Positions 55,778 through 64,000 of a stretch of DNA of 64,000 bases are shown here, piece by piece. Source of the stretch: Azorhizobium doebereinerae UFLA1-100 (GTDB taxonomy: Bacteria; Pseudomonadota; Alphaproteobacteria; Rhizobiales; Xanthobacteraceae). The stretch spans positions 1 through 64,000 of the forward strand of contig NZ_AXBA01000013.1 in NCBI RefSeq assembly GCF_000473085.1, in the 5' to 3' direction. Under the pieces are notes generated by a model. It ran no database searches and was not told the origin of the DNA. It was given only the letters and a program-made list of their open reading frames with translations. Within the stretch, counting starts at the first letter, position 1, and every line of letters begins with the position of its first letter. Made by a program: the position numbers and the translations under genes.

Positions 55778-56129
55778 GTTCCCGCGCCCGTCAGATCCGG
55801 TCTCGCCAGACGATCTGAATAAGCTCCCGCCCGATCAGGCCCGCGTGGTGCAGAAGCTCCGGCGCTTCTCCATGGTGTCCGGGCTCATCATGGCGCTCGG
55901 CGTCGCGAGCATCCTCGGTGTCATCGGCTATCGCATGATGCGGGGCAAGCCCGGAAAGGCGGGCGACGTCACCGCGACGCTGCCGAAGGGCGCCCGCATC
56001 GTCGCCACCGCCGTCGCCGACCGCCTGCTGGTGGTGACGCTGGACGTGGGCGGCGCGACCGAGATCCGCACCTACGACCTGTCCACCCTCGCGCCCACGG
56101 GCCGGCTGACCTTCGCCATCGCCCCCTGA
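55776..56129 (+). CDS. Small single-pass membrane protein (DUF6476-like)
   Basis: 117 residues. A polar N-terminus with SPDDLNKLPPDQARVVQKLRR is followed by one hydrophobic helix (MVSGLIMALGVASILGVIGY, about 32-52). A C-terminal beta-rich part follows, ARIVATAVADRLLVVTLDV and GATEIRTYDLSTLAPTGRL, the style of the alphaproteobacterial DUF6476 family (assigned from memory). Function is unknown. The site aaagg precedes the ATG at 11 nt. The start overlaps the rluA start as CATG; if wrong, the next Met (within the helix) would be the start. It is convergent with the LON gene. Confidence 0.65.
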   Translation: MFPRPSDPVSPDDLNKLPPDQARVVQKLRRFSMVSGLIMALGVASILGVIGYRMMRGKPGKAGDVTATLPKGARIVATAVADRLLVVTLDVGGATEIRTYDLSTLAPTGRLTFAIAP

Positions 56130-56134
56130 CGGGC

Positions 56135-56806
56135 CTATTGCAGCGAGCTTTCCCCGTCGCCGGGCATGCGGGCCAGCATCATCTGGGTGATCGCCACCAG
56201 CATCTCGGCGCGGGACTTCAGGTCCTTGGCCTCCAGCAGCGCCTGCTTCTCCAGCGCGCCATAGGGCGACATGACGGAGAGCGCGTTCACCAGCGTCTCG
56301 GTGCCGGCCTGCTCGATCCCGTCCCAGTCGGCCTCCAGCTTGTTGGCCTCCAGGAAGGCGGCCAGCGCCTTCAGCAGCGAGGTGCGGTCCACCGCGTCCT
56401 CGCCGGCGCTGGCGTCGAAATCCTGCGCGAACGGCGTCACGTCGATGCGGCACTGCCGGTAGGGCGTGTCCACGCTCAGTTCTTCCACCACGGTGAAGCG
56501 GCAGATGCCGGTGAGGGTGACGAGATAGCGCCCGTCCCCGCTCTCGCCGAACTGGCTGATGCGGCCGAGGCAGCCCACCTTGAACAGCGCCGGGCCACGC
56601 TCGCCCTCCGGCTGGCTCTCGTCCGGCTGGATCATGCCGATCAGCCGGTCGCCGGCCAGCGCGTCGTCGATCATGGCGAGGTAGCGCGGCTCGAAGATGT
56701 TCAGCGGCAGTTCCGCGCGCGGCAGCAGCAGCGCCTCCGCGAGGGGGAACACGGGCACCACCGTCGGCGCATCCGCCGGAACGATCAAGGGACGATGCTT
56801 GGCCAC
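56135..56806 (-). CDS. LON peptidase substrate-binding-domain protein
   Basis: 223 residues from GTG 56806, with tgagga upstream. It is a stand-alone N-terminal LON domain: VVPVFPLAEALLLPRAELPLNIFEPRYLAMIDDAL is diagnostic. It has no ATPase or protease part. The thioredoxin-like gene ends 9 nt upstream, so the two are co-transcribed, a common pair in alphaproteobacteria. A role in protein quality control is possible but not proven. Confidence 0.92.
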   Translation of the reverse strand: MAKHRPLIVPADAPTVVPVFPLAEALLLPRAELPLNIFEPRYLAMIDDALAGDRLIGMIQPDESQPEGERGPALFKVGCLGRISQFGESGDGRYLVTLTGICRFTVVEELSVDTPYRQCRIDVTPFAQDFDASAGEDAVDRTSLLKALAAFLEANKLEADWDGIEQAGTETLVNALSVMSPYGALEKQALLEAKDLKSRAEMLVAITQMMLARMPGDGESSLQ

Positions 56807-56815
56807 GGACTATCC

Positions 56816-57730
56816 TCAGGCGAACAGGATCGCCGACAGCTTGCGCCGCCCGGAGACGGTGAGCGGGTCGGTCGGGCCCCAGGCGTCGAACAATTGCACG
56901 AGCTGCTTGCGCGCGCCGTCCTCGTTCCACGTGCGGTCGCGCTTGACGATTTCCATCAGGTGCGCGAGCGCCTCCTCCCGCTTGCCGGAGGCGGCGAGCG
57001 ACAAAGCGAGGTCGAACCGCGCCTGGTGGTTGGACGGGTCGGCGGCCACGTCGGCCTCAAGCCCGGCGGTCTCGCCGAGATCGGCGGTCTGGCGGGCGAG
57101 GTCGATGGCCGCGCGCACCGCCGCGACGGCGGGATCGTTGGCCTTGCCGGCGGGCACCTGGGCCAGCATGGCTTCCGCCTGGTCGAGATCGCCCATCAGC
57201 ACATGCGCGCGGGCAAGGCCGGCCAGGGCCCGCAGGTTCTCCGGCTCGGCGGCGAGCACCTGGGCGAACACTTCCGCCGCCGGGGCGATGTCGCCCTCGG
57301 CCAGCGCCGCCTCGGCGGCGTCCAGCACCTGGGTCAGATCGGCATCCTCGCCGCCGGTGAGGCGGTCGATGAACTCCACCACCTGGCCCTCCGGCAGCGC
57401 GCCGACGAAGCCGTCCACCGGCTGGCCGTTCACGAAGGCGAACACCGCCGGGATGGACTGGATGCCGAGGCGCCCGGCGATGGCCGGATGCTCGTCGATA
57501 TTCATCTTGGCAAGCTTGACCTTGCCCTTCTTGCCGCGCACGGCCTTCTCGATGGTCGGGCCCAGCGTCTTGCAGGGGCCGCACCACGGGGCCCAGAAGT
57601 CCACCAGGACCGGCCGCTGGCGCGATTCCTCGATCACGTCCGCCATGAAGGTCTGCGTGGTGGTGTCGATGACGAAGTCGTCCCCCGCCTGCGCGGGGCT
57701 CTGCGCGCCGCCCGCCTGATTGAAGAGCAT
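56816..57730 (-). CDS. Thioredoxin-fold protein with TPR region (CnoX/YbbN-like)
   Basis: 304 residues from ATG 57730. The thioredoxin domain (about 20-125) has the redox centre FWAPWCGPCKTLGP and the cis-Pro in GIQSIPAVFAFVNG. The C-terminal half has tetratricopeptide helices (AEVFAQVLAAEPENLRALAGLARAHVL). This is the CnoX/YbbN layout, in which a thioredoxin-TPR protein acts as a chaperone holding proteins during oxidative stress. The LON-domain gene follows 9 nt downstream. Confidence 0.95.
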   Translation of the reverse strand: MLFNQAGGAQSPAQAGDDFVIDTTTQTFMADVIEESRQRPVLVDFWAPWCGPCKTLGPTIEKAVRGKKGKVKLAKMNIDEHPAIAGRLGIQSIPAVFAFVNGQPVDGFVGALPEGQVVEFIDRLTGGEDADLTQVLDAAEAALAEGDIAPAAEVFAQVLAAEPENLRALAGLARAHVLMGDLDQAEAMLAQVPAGKANDPAVAAVRAAIDLARQTADLGETAGLEADVAADPSNHQARFDLALSLAASGKREEALAHLMEIVKRDRTWNEDGARKQLVQLFDAWGPTDPLTVSGRRKLSAILFA

Positions 57731-57833
57731 TCTGACCGCCCTCGAAATTCCATGCCGCCCGCCGGTGTCGGCGGCTCCCGCCCTTAGATGGGCGTTGTCG
57801 GGCGCAGCGCAATCGCCGCGCACAGGCGGCTTC

Positions 57834-57866
57834 TAGAGCATCGTGCGGAAAAGGGGAAACCGGATT
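57834..57866 (+). repeat. Degenerate copy of a short palindromic intergenic repeat (half element)
   Basis: tagagcatcgtgcggaaaag, followed by gggaaaccgg, is the left arm and centre of a well known Hyphomicrobiales palindromic repeat (recognised from memory). The matching right arm is missing, so this is a truncated copy. It lies in the 298-bp gap between the thioredoxin-TPR gene and smc, which otherwise shows no gene. Confidence 0.5.
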
Positions 57867-58028
57867 TGCCGCCCCGGCGCCCGCCGGGGCTTCAATCCCC
57901 AGCGTCAACCATCGCCCCTGCAACCGGGAGGCGCGGCTGTGGACGATGCGCCTTGCCGCTTGCGGCCCCGCGGCGCGGCGGGCAGGCTCATTTGACGTTA
58001 ACCTCTGGGGCTGGCACACCGCAAAGCG

Positions 58029-61000
58029 ATGAAATTCAACCGCCTGCGGCTTGTGGGCTTCAAGACCTTCGTCGAGCCCACCGACTTGCTCATCGAGCCC
58101 GGCCTCACCGGCGTCGTGGGACCGAACGGCTGCGGCAAGTCGAACCTCGTGGAAGCGCTGCGCTGGGTGATGGGCGAAAGCTCGCACAAGGCGTTCCGCG
58201 CCAACGACATGGACGACGTCATCTTCTCCGGCACCACGGGCCGGCCGGCGCGCAACACCGCCGAAGTGGCGCTCCAGCTCGACAATGCGGAGCGCACCGC
58301 CCCCGCCGGCTTCAACGAGCACGACGTGCTGGAGGTGGTCCGCCGCATCGACCGGGGCCAGGGCTCGCATTACCGCATCAACGGCCGCGACGTGCGCGCC
58401 CGCGACGTCAACATGCTGTTCGCCGATGCCTCCACCGGCGCGCGCTCCCCGGCTTTGGTGCGGCAGGGGCAGATCGGCGAGATCGTCGGCGCCAAGCCCG
58501 CCGCCCGCCGCCGCATCCTGGAGGAGGCCGCCGGCGTCGCCGGCCTGCACGCCCGCCGCCACGAGGCGGAGATGCGGCTCAAGGGCGCCGAGACCAATCT
58601 GCTGCGTCTGGAAGACGTCATCACCCAATTGGCCGCCCAGGTGGAAGGGCTGCGGCGCCAGTCGCGCCAGGCGGTGCGCTACCGCACGCTGGCCGCCGAG
58701 ATCCGCAAGTACGAGGCGACCCTGCTCTGGCTGCGCTGGAGCGAGGTGACGCGGACCCTCGCGGAGGCCGAGCACACGGTGGAGGTGACGGTACGCGAGG
58801 CGGCGGAATGCACCCGCGCCCAGGCCGAGGCCGCCCGTCTGCAGGCGCTGGCCGCCCACGCCCTGCCGCCGCTGCGCCAGGCCGAGGCGGAGACCGCCGC
58901 CACCTTGCAGCGCCTCACCATCGCCCGCGGCGAGCTGGACAAGGAGGAGGCCCGCCTCGCCACCCGCCGCCAGGACCTGGAGCGCCGCCTCGCCCAGCTG
59001 ACCCAGGATCTGGAGCGCGAGACCGCGCTCTCCGCCGACGCCGAGGGCGTGCTCGCGCGCCTGGAGGAAGAGGAAGCCATCCTCGTCGCCGACCAGGAGG
59101 AGGCCGCCGCCGCCGAGGACGAGGCCGCCGCCGCGCTGGAGAGCGCGCAGGAGGCGCTGGCCGCCGCCGAGGACGACCTCGACGAGAAGACCCGCACCTT
59201 CGCCGACCTCGGCGCCCGCCGCACCACGCTGGAGGAGACCGTGCGCGAGCTGCGCCAGCGCCTGGTGCGCAACGGCGCCGAGCGCGTCTCGGTGGAAGCG
59301 GAGGAACGCCGGCTGAAGCTCGACGCCGGCACTGCCGACCTCGAGGCCCGCCGCGCCGAAGCCGAGGCCGCCCGCGAGCGCCTCGCCCATGCGGAGGAGG
59401 CCGCCGGCGCCGCCGAGGCCGCCCACCAGGCCGCCCGCCGCGCGATGGAGGAGGTGCGCCCCGCCCTCACCGAGGCCGAGCGCAGCTTCAGCAAGCTCGA
59501 CACCGAGGTGAGGACCCTCACCAAGCTGCTGCAATCCTCCGACAGCCGCTTTCCGCCGGTGGCCGACCTTCTCAGCGTGGCCAAGGGCTATGAAATGGCC
59601 CTCGGCGCGGCGCTGGGGGACGATCTCGACCTGCCCGTGGCGGCCGAGGCCCCGGCCCGCTGGGCCGGCTCGGAGCCCGCCCCCGGCGATCCCGCCCTGC
59701 CCGCCGGCGCGACGCCGCTCGCCGCCCATGTGTCCGGCGCCCCCGCGCTTGCCCGCCGCCTGCGGCAGGTGGGCATCGTGGCGGCCGAGGACGGCCCGCG
59801 CCTCCAGCGGGAGCTGAAGCCCGGCCAGCGCCTCGTCTCGCGCGCCGGCGACCTGTGGCGCTGGGACGGCGTGCTCGCCGCCGCCGACGCCCCCACCGCC
59901 GCCGCGCGGCGCCTCGCCGAGCGCAACCGCCTCGCCGATCTCGAAGCCGAGGCGGAATTGACGCGGGAAGCTGTGGAGGAAGCCCGCGACATCCTCGCGC
60001 TGCGCGACGCGGATCTGCGCCTCGCGGCCGGCGCGGAAGCCCAGACGCGGGAGGCCCGCCGCACCGCGCAGCGGGCGGCGGAGACCGCCCGCGAGCTGGA
60101 AGCCGCCGCCGAGCGCAAGGCCAGCGCCCATATCGCCCGCCTCTCGGCCCTGGCGGAGGCCCGCGAGCGCCTCGCCGCCGCCAAGGAGGAGCTGGAGGAG
60201 CGGATGATGGAGGCGGAAGCCGCCATCGCCGAACTGGAGGCGCCCGTTCTCATCGACGCGACGCTCGCCGCGGCGCGCGGCGTGGTGGCGCAGGCGCGGG
60301 CGGGACAATCCGAGGCCCGCGCCCGGCTCGACGGCCTGCAGCGCGAGCATGCCCAGCGCCGGCGTCGCCTGGAGGCCATCGCCAACGAGCGCCGCTCCTG
60401 GACCGGGCGCGCTGGGGGCGCGGGCGAGCGCCTCGCCGCCATCGCCGCCCGCCGCGACGAGGCGGAAACCGAACTCGCCCACAGCGAGGACATGCCGGCC
60501 CAGTTGCTGCACCAGCGCCGTTCGCTGCTCAGCCAGATCGAGGCCGCGGACGCCGCCCGCCGCGCCGCCGGCGACCAGCTGGTGGAAGGCGAATCGGCGC
60601 TCGCCGCCGCCGACCGCGCCGCCCGCGCGGCGCTGGAGGCCATGTCCGCCGCCCGCGAGGAAACCGCCCGCGCCGAGGCCCGGCTGGAGGCCGCCCGGCA
60701 GCGCCGCGACGACGTCATGCGCGAGATCACCGACGCGCTGGAGGGCCCGCCGGAGAGCGCCCGCGAGCAGGCTGAGCTACCCGAGGGCGACCGGGCGCCG
60801 GACATCGGCGCCATCGAGGCGGCGCTGGACCGGGCCAAGCGCGAGCGCGAGCGGCTCGGCGCCGTGAACCTGCGCGCCGAGATCGAATTGACCGAGACCG
60901 AAACCCAGCACGACGATCTGGTGCGCGAGCGCGACGACCTGAACGAAGCCATCCGCCGCCTGCGCAGCGGCATCCAGAGCCTCAACCGCGAGGCGCGCGA

Positions 61001-61481
61001 GCGCCTTCAGGCCTCCTTCACCGTGGTGGACGGCCATTTCCGCAAGCTGTTCGACACGCTGTTCGGCGGCGGCGAGGCGCAACTGGTGCTGACCGACGCG
61101 GAGGACCCGCTGGAGGCCGGGCTCGACATCATCGCCAAGCCGCCCGGCAAGAAGCCGCAGACGCTCTCCCTGCTCTCCGGCGGCGAGCAGGCGCTGACCG
61201 CCATGGCGCTGATCTTCGCGGTGTTCCTCACCAACCCGGCGCCGATCTGCGTGCTGGACGAGGTGGATGCGCCGCTGGACGATTCAAATGTGGAGCGTTT
61301 CTGCGCGCTCATGGACGAAATGACGCGCCTCACCGACACCCGATTCCTGGTGATTACCCACAACCCCATCAGCATGGCGCACATGGACCGCCTGTTCGGC
61401 GTGACCATGGCCGAACGCGGGGTCTCGCGGCTGGTGTCGGTGGACCTCCAGGGCGCCGAGCGGTTACGCGAGGTGAGTTGA
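58029..61481 (+). CDS. smc: Chromosome segregation protein SMC
   Basis: 1150 residues. The N-terminal ATPase head carries Walker A GPNGCGKSNL (about 33-42). A long coiled coil, extremely rich in Ala/Glu/Arg, flanks a globular hinge at about 500-620. The C-terminal head has the signature LLSGGEQALTAMALIF and Walker B PICVLDEVDAPLDDSN. The dimer compacts the chromosome with ScpA/ScpB, neither of which is in the window. There is very strong GC bias, and long shadow frames exist on the other strand. Confidence 0.98.
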   Translation: MKFNRLRLVGFKTFVEPTDLLIEPGLTGVVGPNGCGKSNLVEALRWVMGESSHKAFRANDMDDVIFSGTTGRPARNTAEVALQLDNAERTAPAGFNEHDVLEVVRRIDRGQGSHYRINGRDVRARDVNMLFADASTGARSPALVRQGQIGEIVGAKPAARRRILEEAAGVAGLHARRHEAEMRLKGAETNLLRLEDVITQLAAQVEGLRRQSRQAVRYRTLAAEIRKYEATLLWLRWSEVTRTLAEAEHTVEVTVREAAECTRAQAEAARLQALAAHALPPLRQAEAETAATLQRLTIARGELDKEEARLATRRQDLERRLAQLTQDLERETALSADAEGVLARLEEEEAILVADQEEAAAAEDEAAAALESAQEALAAAEDDLDEKTRTFADLGARRTTLEETVRELRQRLVRNGAERVSVEAEERRLKLDAGTADLEARRAEAEAARERLAHAEEAAGAAEAAHQAARRAMEEVRPALTEAERSFSKLDTEVRTLTKLLQSSDSRFPPVADLLSVAKGYEMALGAALGDDLDLPVAAEAPARWAGSEPAPGDPALPAGATPLAAHVSGAPALARRLRQVGIVAAEDGPRLQRELKPGQRLVSRAGDLWRWDGVLAAADAPTAAARRLAERNRLADLEAEAELTREAVEEARDILALRDADLRLAAGAEAQTREARRTAQRAAETARELEAAAERKASAHIARLSALAEARERLAAAKEELEERMMEAEAAIAELEAPVLIDATLAAARGVVAQARAGQSEARARLDGLQREHAQRRRRLEAIANERRSWTGRAGGAGERLAAIAARRDEAETELAHSEDMPAQLLHQRRSLLSQIEAADAARRAAGDQLVEGESALAAADRAARAALEAMSAAREETARAEARLEAARQRRDDVMREITDALEGPPESAREQAELPEGDRAPDIGAIEAALDRAKRERERLGAVNLRAEIELTETETQHDDLVRERDDLNEAIRRLRSGIQSLNREARERLQASFTVVDGHFRKLFDTLFGGGEAQLVLTDAEDPLEAGLDIIAKPPGKKPQTLSLLSGGEQALTAMALIFAVFLTNPAPICVLDEVDAPLDDSNVERFCALMDEMTRLTDTRFLVITHNPISMAHMDRLFGVTMAERGVSRLVSVDLQGAERLREVS

Positions 61482-61553
61482 TGCGGTGCACCTCAGGGCG
61501 TCATTTGTGATTTTTATTTTGTTTTCAATAAGTTATTCTAGCAACCGCCGTTC

Positions 61554-61582
61554 TTGACACTCATTTTTGCCGCAACTATGGT
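61554..61582 (+). promoter_or_regulatory. Promoter of the ATP synthase F0 operon
   Basis: TTGACA (61554-61559), 17-nt spacer (61560-61576), TATGGT (61577-61582). This is a near-consensus sigma-70 promoter, 74 nt before the atpI ATG, preceded by an AT-rich stretch (61506-61542) that may serve as an UP-like element. Confidence 0.8.
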
Positions 61583-61655
61583 GCCGCGCGGTTTCGGTGG
61601 GCCCGGATCGCTCAGCGTTGTCTTGGCCCCCAGTCTGGAACCGGAGCGGTGCAAC

Positions 61656-62042
61656 ATGACCGAGCCATCGGATTCCCCTGAACGGAAAGCCGATGGCCCG
61701 CCAGTGGTGCAGGGCTCCAGTTCGCCGGACCCCGTGCTCTCCGAACGGCTTCAGCGGCTCAATGCCGCGCTTGACAAGGCGCGGCCTAGAGACCAATCGC
61801 AACCGGCGGATTCACGGCGCGATACGTCCACCGCCTCCGGCATGGCCTTGGCCTTCCGGCTCGGGGCGGAATTCGTATCCGGTGTCCTGGTCGGAGCCCT
61901 CGTGGGCTGGGGCCTGGACAAGGTGCTCGGCATCGCACCGTGGGGGATCATCGTCCTCACGCTGGTCGGGTTCGGGGCGGGCGTTCTGAACATGATGCGC
62001 GCGGCTGGGGAAACCTCGTCGCGCAAAGGGCCGAAGGCCTGA
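61656..62042 (+). CDS. atpI: F0F1 ATP synthase assembly protein AtpI
   Basis: 128 residues from ATG 61656. About 60 polar residues are followed by two hydrophobic helices, AEFVSGVLVGALVGWGLDKV and APWGIIVLTLVGFGAGVLNM, the AtpI pattern. It assists c-ring assembly or Mg transport. It is the first gene of atpI-atpB-atpE-atpF', 128 nt before atpB. Confidence 0.88.
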   Translation: MTEPSDSPERKADGPPVVQGSSSPDPVLSERLQRLNAALDKARPRDQSQPADSRRDTSTASGMALAFRLGAEFVSGVLVGALVGWGLDKVLGIAPWGIIVLTLVGFGAGVLNMMRAAGETSSRKGPKA

Positions 62043-62169
62043 CGGCACCGCCGCCAGCCAGCGTCCCGGACTGAAATGATGCGTCCTGGGCTTCGCCCCG
62101 GATTTTGGAGCGGCTTCGGCCGCGTGGATGACGCGGCCCGCAGCGGCCGCCGGAGACAGGGGCCGTCGG

Positions 62170-62922
62170 ATGACCATTGATCCGATCCACCAGTTTGAGA
62201 TCCAGCGCTATGTGGAGCTGCTGAAGCTCAGCGGTGTCTCCGTGTCGTTCACGAACTCGGCCGCCTTCATGGTCGGCATCGTGGCCGTGATCTTCTTCTT
62301 CCTCACCTACGCCACCCGTGGCCGCACGCTGGTGCCGGGCCGCATGCAGTCGGTGGCGGAGATGAGCTACGAATTCATCGCCAAGATGGTGCGCGATTCC
62401 GCCGGCACCGAGGGCATGGTGTTCTTCCCGCTGGTGTTCTCGCTGTTCCTGTTCGTCTTCGTGGCGAACGTGGTCGGCCTCGTGCCCTACACCTTCACCA
62501 TCACCGCCCACATCGTCGTCACCGCCGCGCTGGCGCTGCTGGTGATCGGCACGGTCATCGTCTACGGCTTCTACAAGCACGGCACCCACTTCCTGCACCT
62601 GTTCGTGCCGTCGGGCGTGCCGGCCTTCCTGCTGCCCTTCGTGGTGCTGATCGAGGTGGTGTCGTTCCTCTCGCGCCCCATCAGCCTGTCGCTGCGTCTC
62701 TTCGCCAACATGCTGGCCGGCCATATCGCGCTGAAGGTGTTCGCCTTCTTCGTCGTCGGCCTCGGCTCGGTCGGCGCGCTGGGCTGGCTCGGCGCCACCC
62801 TGCCCTTCTTCATGATCGTGGCGCTCACCGCGCTGGAACTGCTGGTCGCGGTGCTGCAGGCCTACGTGTTCGCGGTGCTCACCTCGATCTACCTCAACGA
62901 TGCGGTTCACCCGGGACACTGA
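62170..62922 (+). CDS. atpB: F0F1 ATP synthase subunit a
   Basis: 250 residues, the normal length, with five or six membrane helices. The essential Arg lies in [16 protein letters not shown] (helix 4), with the following Asn and a Gln/Glu-containing final helix [22 protein letters not shown]. It forms the proton half-channels against the c-ring. The ATG 62170 is the family start ([17 protein letters not shown]). Confidence 0.97.
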   Translation: MTIDPIHQFEIQRYVELLKLSGVSVSFTNSAAFMVGIVAVIFFFLTYATRGRTLVPGRMQSVAEMSYEFIAKMVRDSAGTEGMVFFPLVFSLFLFVFVANVVGLVPYTFTITAHIVVTAALALLVIGTVIVYGFYKHGTHFLHLFVPSGVPAFLLPFVVLIEVVSFLSRPISLSLRLFANMLAGHIALKVFAFFVVGLGSVGALGWLGATLPFFMIVALTALELLVAVLQAYVFAVLTSIYLNDAVHPGH

Positions 62923-62973
62923 GCGTCCCACCCGCACGGCCAACCAACGTTAGTTTTCTCAAGGAGCAGAACC

Positions 62974-63201
62974 ATGGAAGCGGAAGCTGCAAAGTTCATC
63001 GGCGCCGGTCTCGCCTGCCTCGGCATGGGCCTCGCTGGCATCGGCGTCGGTAACATTTTCGGCAACTTCCTGTCCGGCGCGCTGCGTAACCCGTCGGCGG
63101 CCGACGGTCAGTTCGCCCGCGCGTTCATCGGCGCCGCGCTGGCCGAAGGTCTCGGCATCTTCTCGCTGGTCGTCGCCCTGGTTCTGCTCTTCGTCGCCTG
63201 A
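62974..63201 (+). CDS. atpE: F0F1 ATP synthase subunit c
   Basis: 75 residues with two helices and a polar loop ([12 protein letters not shown]). The ion-binding carboxylate is Glu in [13 protein letters not shown] (about residue 58), indicating proton rather than sodium translocation. A good ribosome site (aaggagca) precedes the ATG. It is 51 nt after atpB. Confidence 0.98.
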   Translation: MEAEAAKFIGAGLACLGMGLAGIGVGNIFGNFLSGALRNPSAADGQFARAFIGAALAEGLGIFSLVVALVLLFVA

Positions 63202-63295
63202 TCAAGCGATCCGCGACGCCGGCCTCGGAGTCTCTCCAGGCCGGCATCGCAATCCTGACCACGACAGCAGCGAAGACAAGGCAGGCGGGCGAGCC

Positions 63296-64000
63296 ATGAA
63301 CAAGACATGGAAGCTGGCTGCGGCAGCCGCGCTCTGGGGAACGGCCGTCCTGGCCGTCCCGGCGACGGCGGGCAGCCTCGATCCTTCATCGGTTTCCGCA
63401 CGGCCGGCGCCGATGGTGGTCGCCCAGGCGGGTGCCGCGGCCCCGGCCGCGCACGCTCCCGGCGCGCCGGAAGCCGGACACGGGCCCGAAGGGGGCGAGA
63501 GCCATGGCGGCTTCCCGCCCTTCAAGCCGGCCAACTATGCCTCCCAGCTCATCTGGTTGATCGTCAGCTTCGGCGCGCTCTACTTCCTGATGAGCCGGGT
63601 GACCCTGCCGCGCATCGGCCGGATCCTTGAGGAGCGGCATGACCGCATCGCCAAGGACCTGGAAGAAGCCCGGCTGCGTCAGGCGGAGAGCGAAGCCGCT
63701 CACGTCGCCTACGAGAAGGCCCTCACCGAGGCGCGCGGCAAGGCCAACGCCATCGCCGGCGAGGCGCGCAACCGCCTCACCGCCGAGACCGACGCCAACC
63801 GCAAGGCGCTGGAAGCCAGCCTCAACACGAAGCTGGCGGATGCCGAGAGCCGGATCGCGGCCACCAAGACCTCCGCGCTCTCCCACGTGCGCGGCATCGC
63901 GGTGGACACCACCAATGCGATCGTGACCACGCTGGTCGGCGCCGGCGCGCCGCAGCAGGACGTGGAGGCCGCCGTCGACGCGGCGCTGGCCGCCAAGTCC
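63296..64000 (+). CDS. atpF': F0F1 ATP synthase subunit b' (AtpF'/AtpG), truncated by window end
   Basis: 235 residues are visible with no stop before the window end. The N-terminus MNKTWKLAAAAALWGTAVLA with ATA is signal-peptide-like, followed by about 60 Ala/Gly/Pro/His-rich residues. Then come the b-type membrane helix ASQLIWLIVSFGALYFLMSR (near 82-101) and the long dimerising helix (IGRILEERHDRIAKDLEEARL). The long N-terminal extension makes it larger than the usual ~160-190-residue b'. With subunit b, whose gene must follow beyond the window, it forms the peripheral stalk. Confidence 0.93.
   Translation, partial: MNKTWKLAAAAALWGTAVLAVPATAGSLDPSSVSARPAPMVVAQAGAAAPAAHAPGAPEAGHGPEGGESHGGFPPFKPANYASQLIWLIVSFGALYFLMSRVTLPRIGRILEERHDRIAKDLEEARLRQAESEAAHVAYEKALTEARGKANAIAGEARNRLTAETDANRKALEASLNTKLADAESRIAATKTSALSHVRGIAVDTTNAIVTTLVGAGAPQQDVEAAVDAALAAKS

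Noticed and set aside
57057-60512. 1151-codon open frame on the minus strand opposite smc and the thioredoxin-TPR gene
   Set aside because: Its translation is a Gly/Ala/Arg/His-rich string with no domain, and it lies over well-supported genes. It is a by-product of extreme GC at third codon positions.

Overview
The window is high-GC DNA from an alphaproteobacterium. The evidence is an F0 operon with a b'-type subunit, a gcvT-gcvH-gcvPA-gcvPB operon behind a tandem glycine riboswitch, linked glnK-amtB, ileS-lspA followed by two M16 peptidase genes, an RpoH-type sigma factor, and strong G/C third-position bias. A member of the Hyphomicrobiales close to Xanthobacter or Azorhizobium fits best, but that placement is inference. 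Most of the window is chromosomal housekeeping. No prophage, CRISPR array, tRNA or rRNA was seen. The only mobile DNA is the right end of an IS5-type element at the left edge.

Layout. 1-230: IS5-type transposase tail. 265-2245: tandem Inh-domain protein and a D-2-hydroxyacid dehydrogenase. 2246-7234: carbohydrate-type ABC importer (ATPase, Tat-exported binding protein, two permeases) whose leader carries three 18-nt hairpin units. 7424-7969: UPF0114 membrane protein. 8064-20062: a two-sided signalling and transport cluster (below). 20221-26536: MFS transporter, FAD-linked dehydrogenase, SfsA, secreted protein, thioesterase, and a TetR regulator with two matching operators. 26687-32804: MOSC protein, hisS, EamA transporter, Trm112, UbiH-type hydroxylase, tesB. 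33066-39577: glnK-amtB, ileS, lspA, secreted protein. 39891-43767: M16 peptidase pair and a lipoprotein. 43911-49172: glycine riboswitch and glycine cleavage operon with an OsmC-type gene inside it. 49261-53576: EamA transporter, lactate permease, extensin-like lipoprotein. 53694-57730: rpoH, RluA-type synthase, small membrane protein, LON-domain protein, thioredoxin-TPR protein. 58029-61481: smc. 61656-64000: atpI-atpB-atpE-atpF' (cut by the window end).

The most unusual region is 8064-20062. The right-hand operon encodes two membrane sensor-like proteins with no output domain and a sensor-HAMP-SpoIIE (RsbU-type) phosphatase, with overlapping reading frames. The left-hand operon, transcribed the other way from a 161-bp divergent region, encodes another output-less sensor, a sensor fused to a complete MFS transporter, an orphan TrpX-like binding protein, a GNAT acetyltransferase and an alanine racemase. 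These genes are linked by 4-nt or slightly longer overlaps. Further down the same strand come an RsbW-type kinase, a Na+/phosphate cotransporter and a STAS antagonist. Phosphatase, kinase and antagonist together make a complete partner-switching module, but no cognate sigma factor is nearby. The sensor domains form two similar pairs, one member of each pair on each side of the divergent promoter. A plausible reading, which is inference, is a membrane sensory system that couples detection of a small amine, amino acid or similar ligand to a partner-switching output and to transport.
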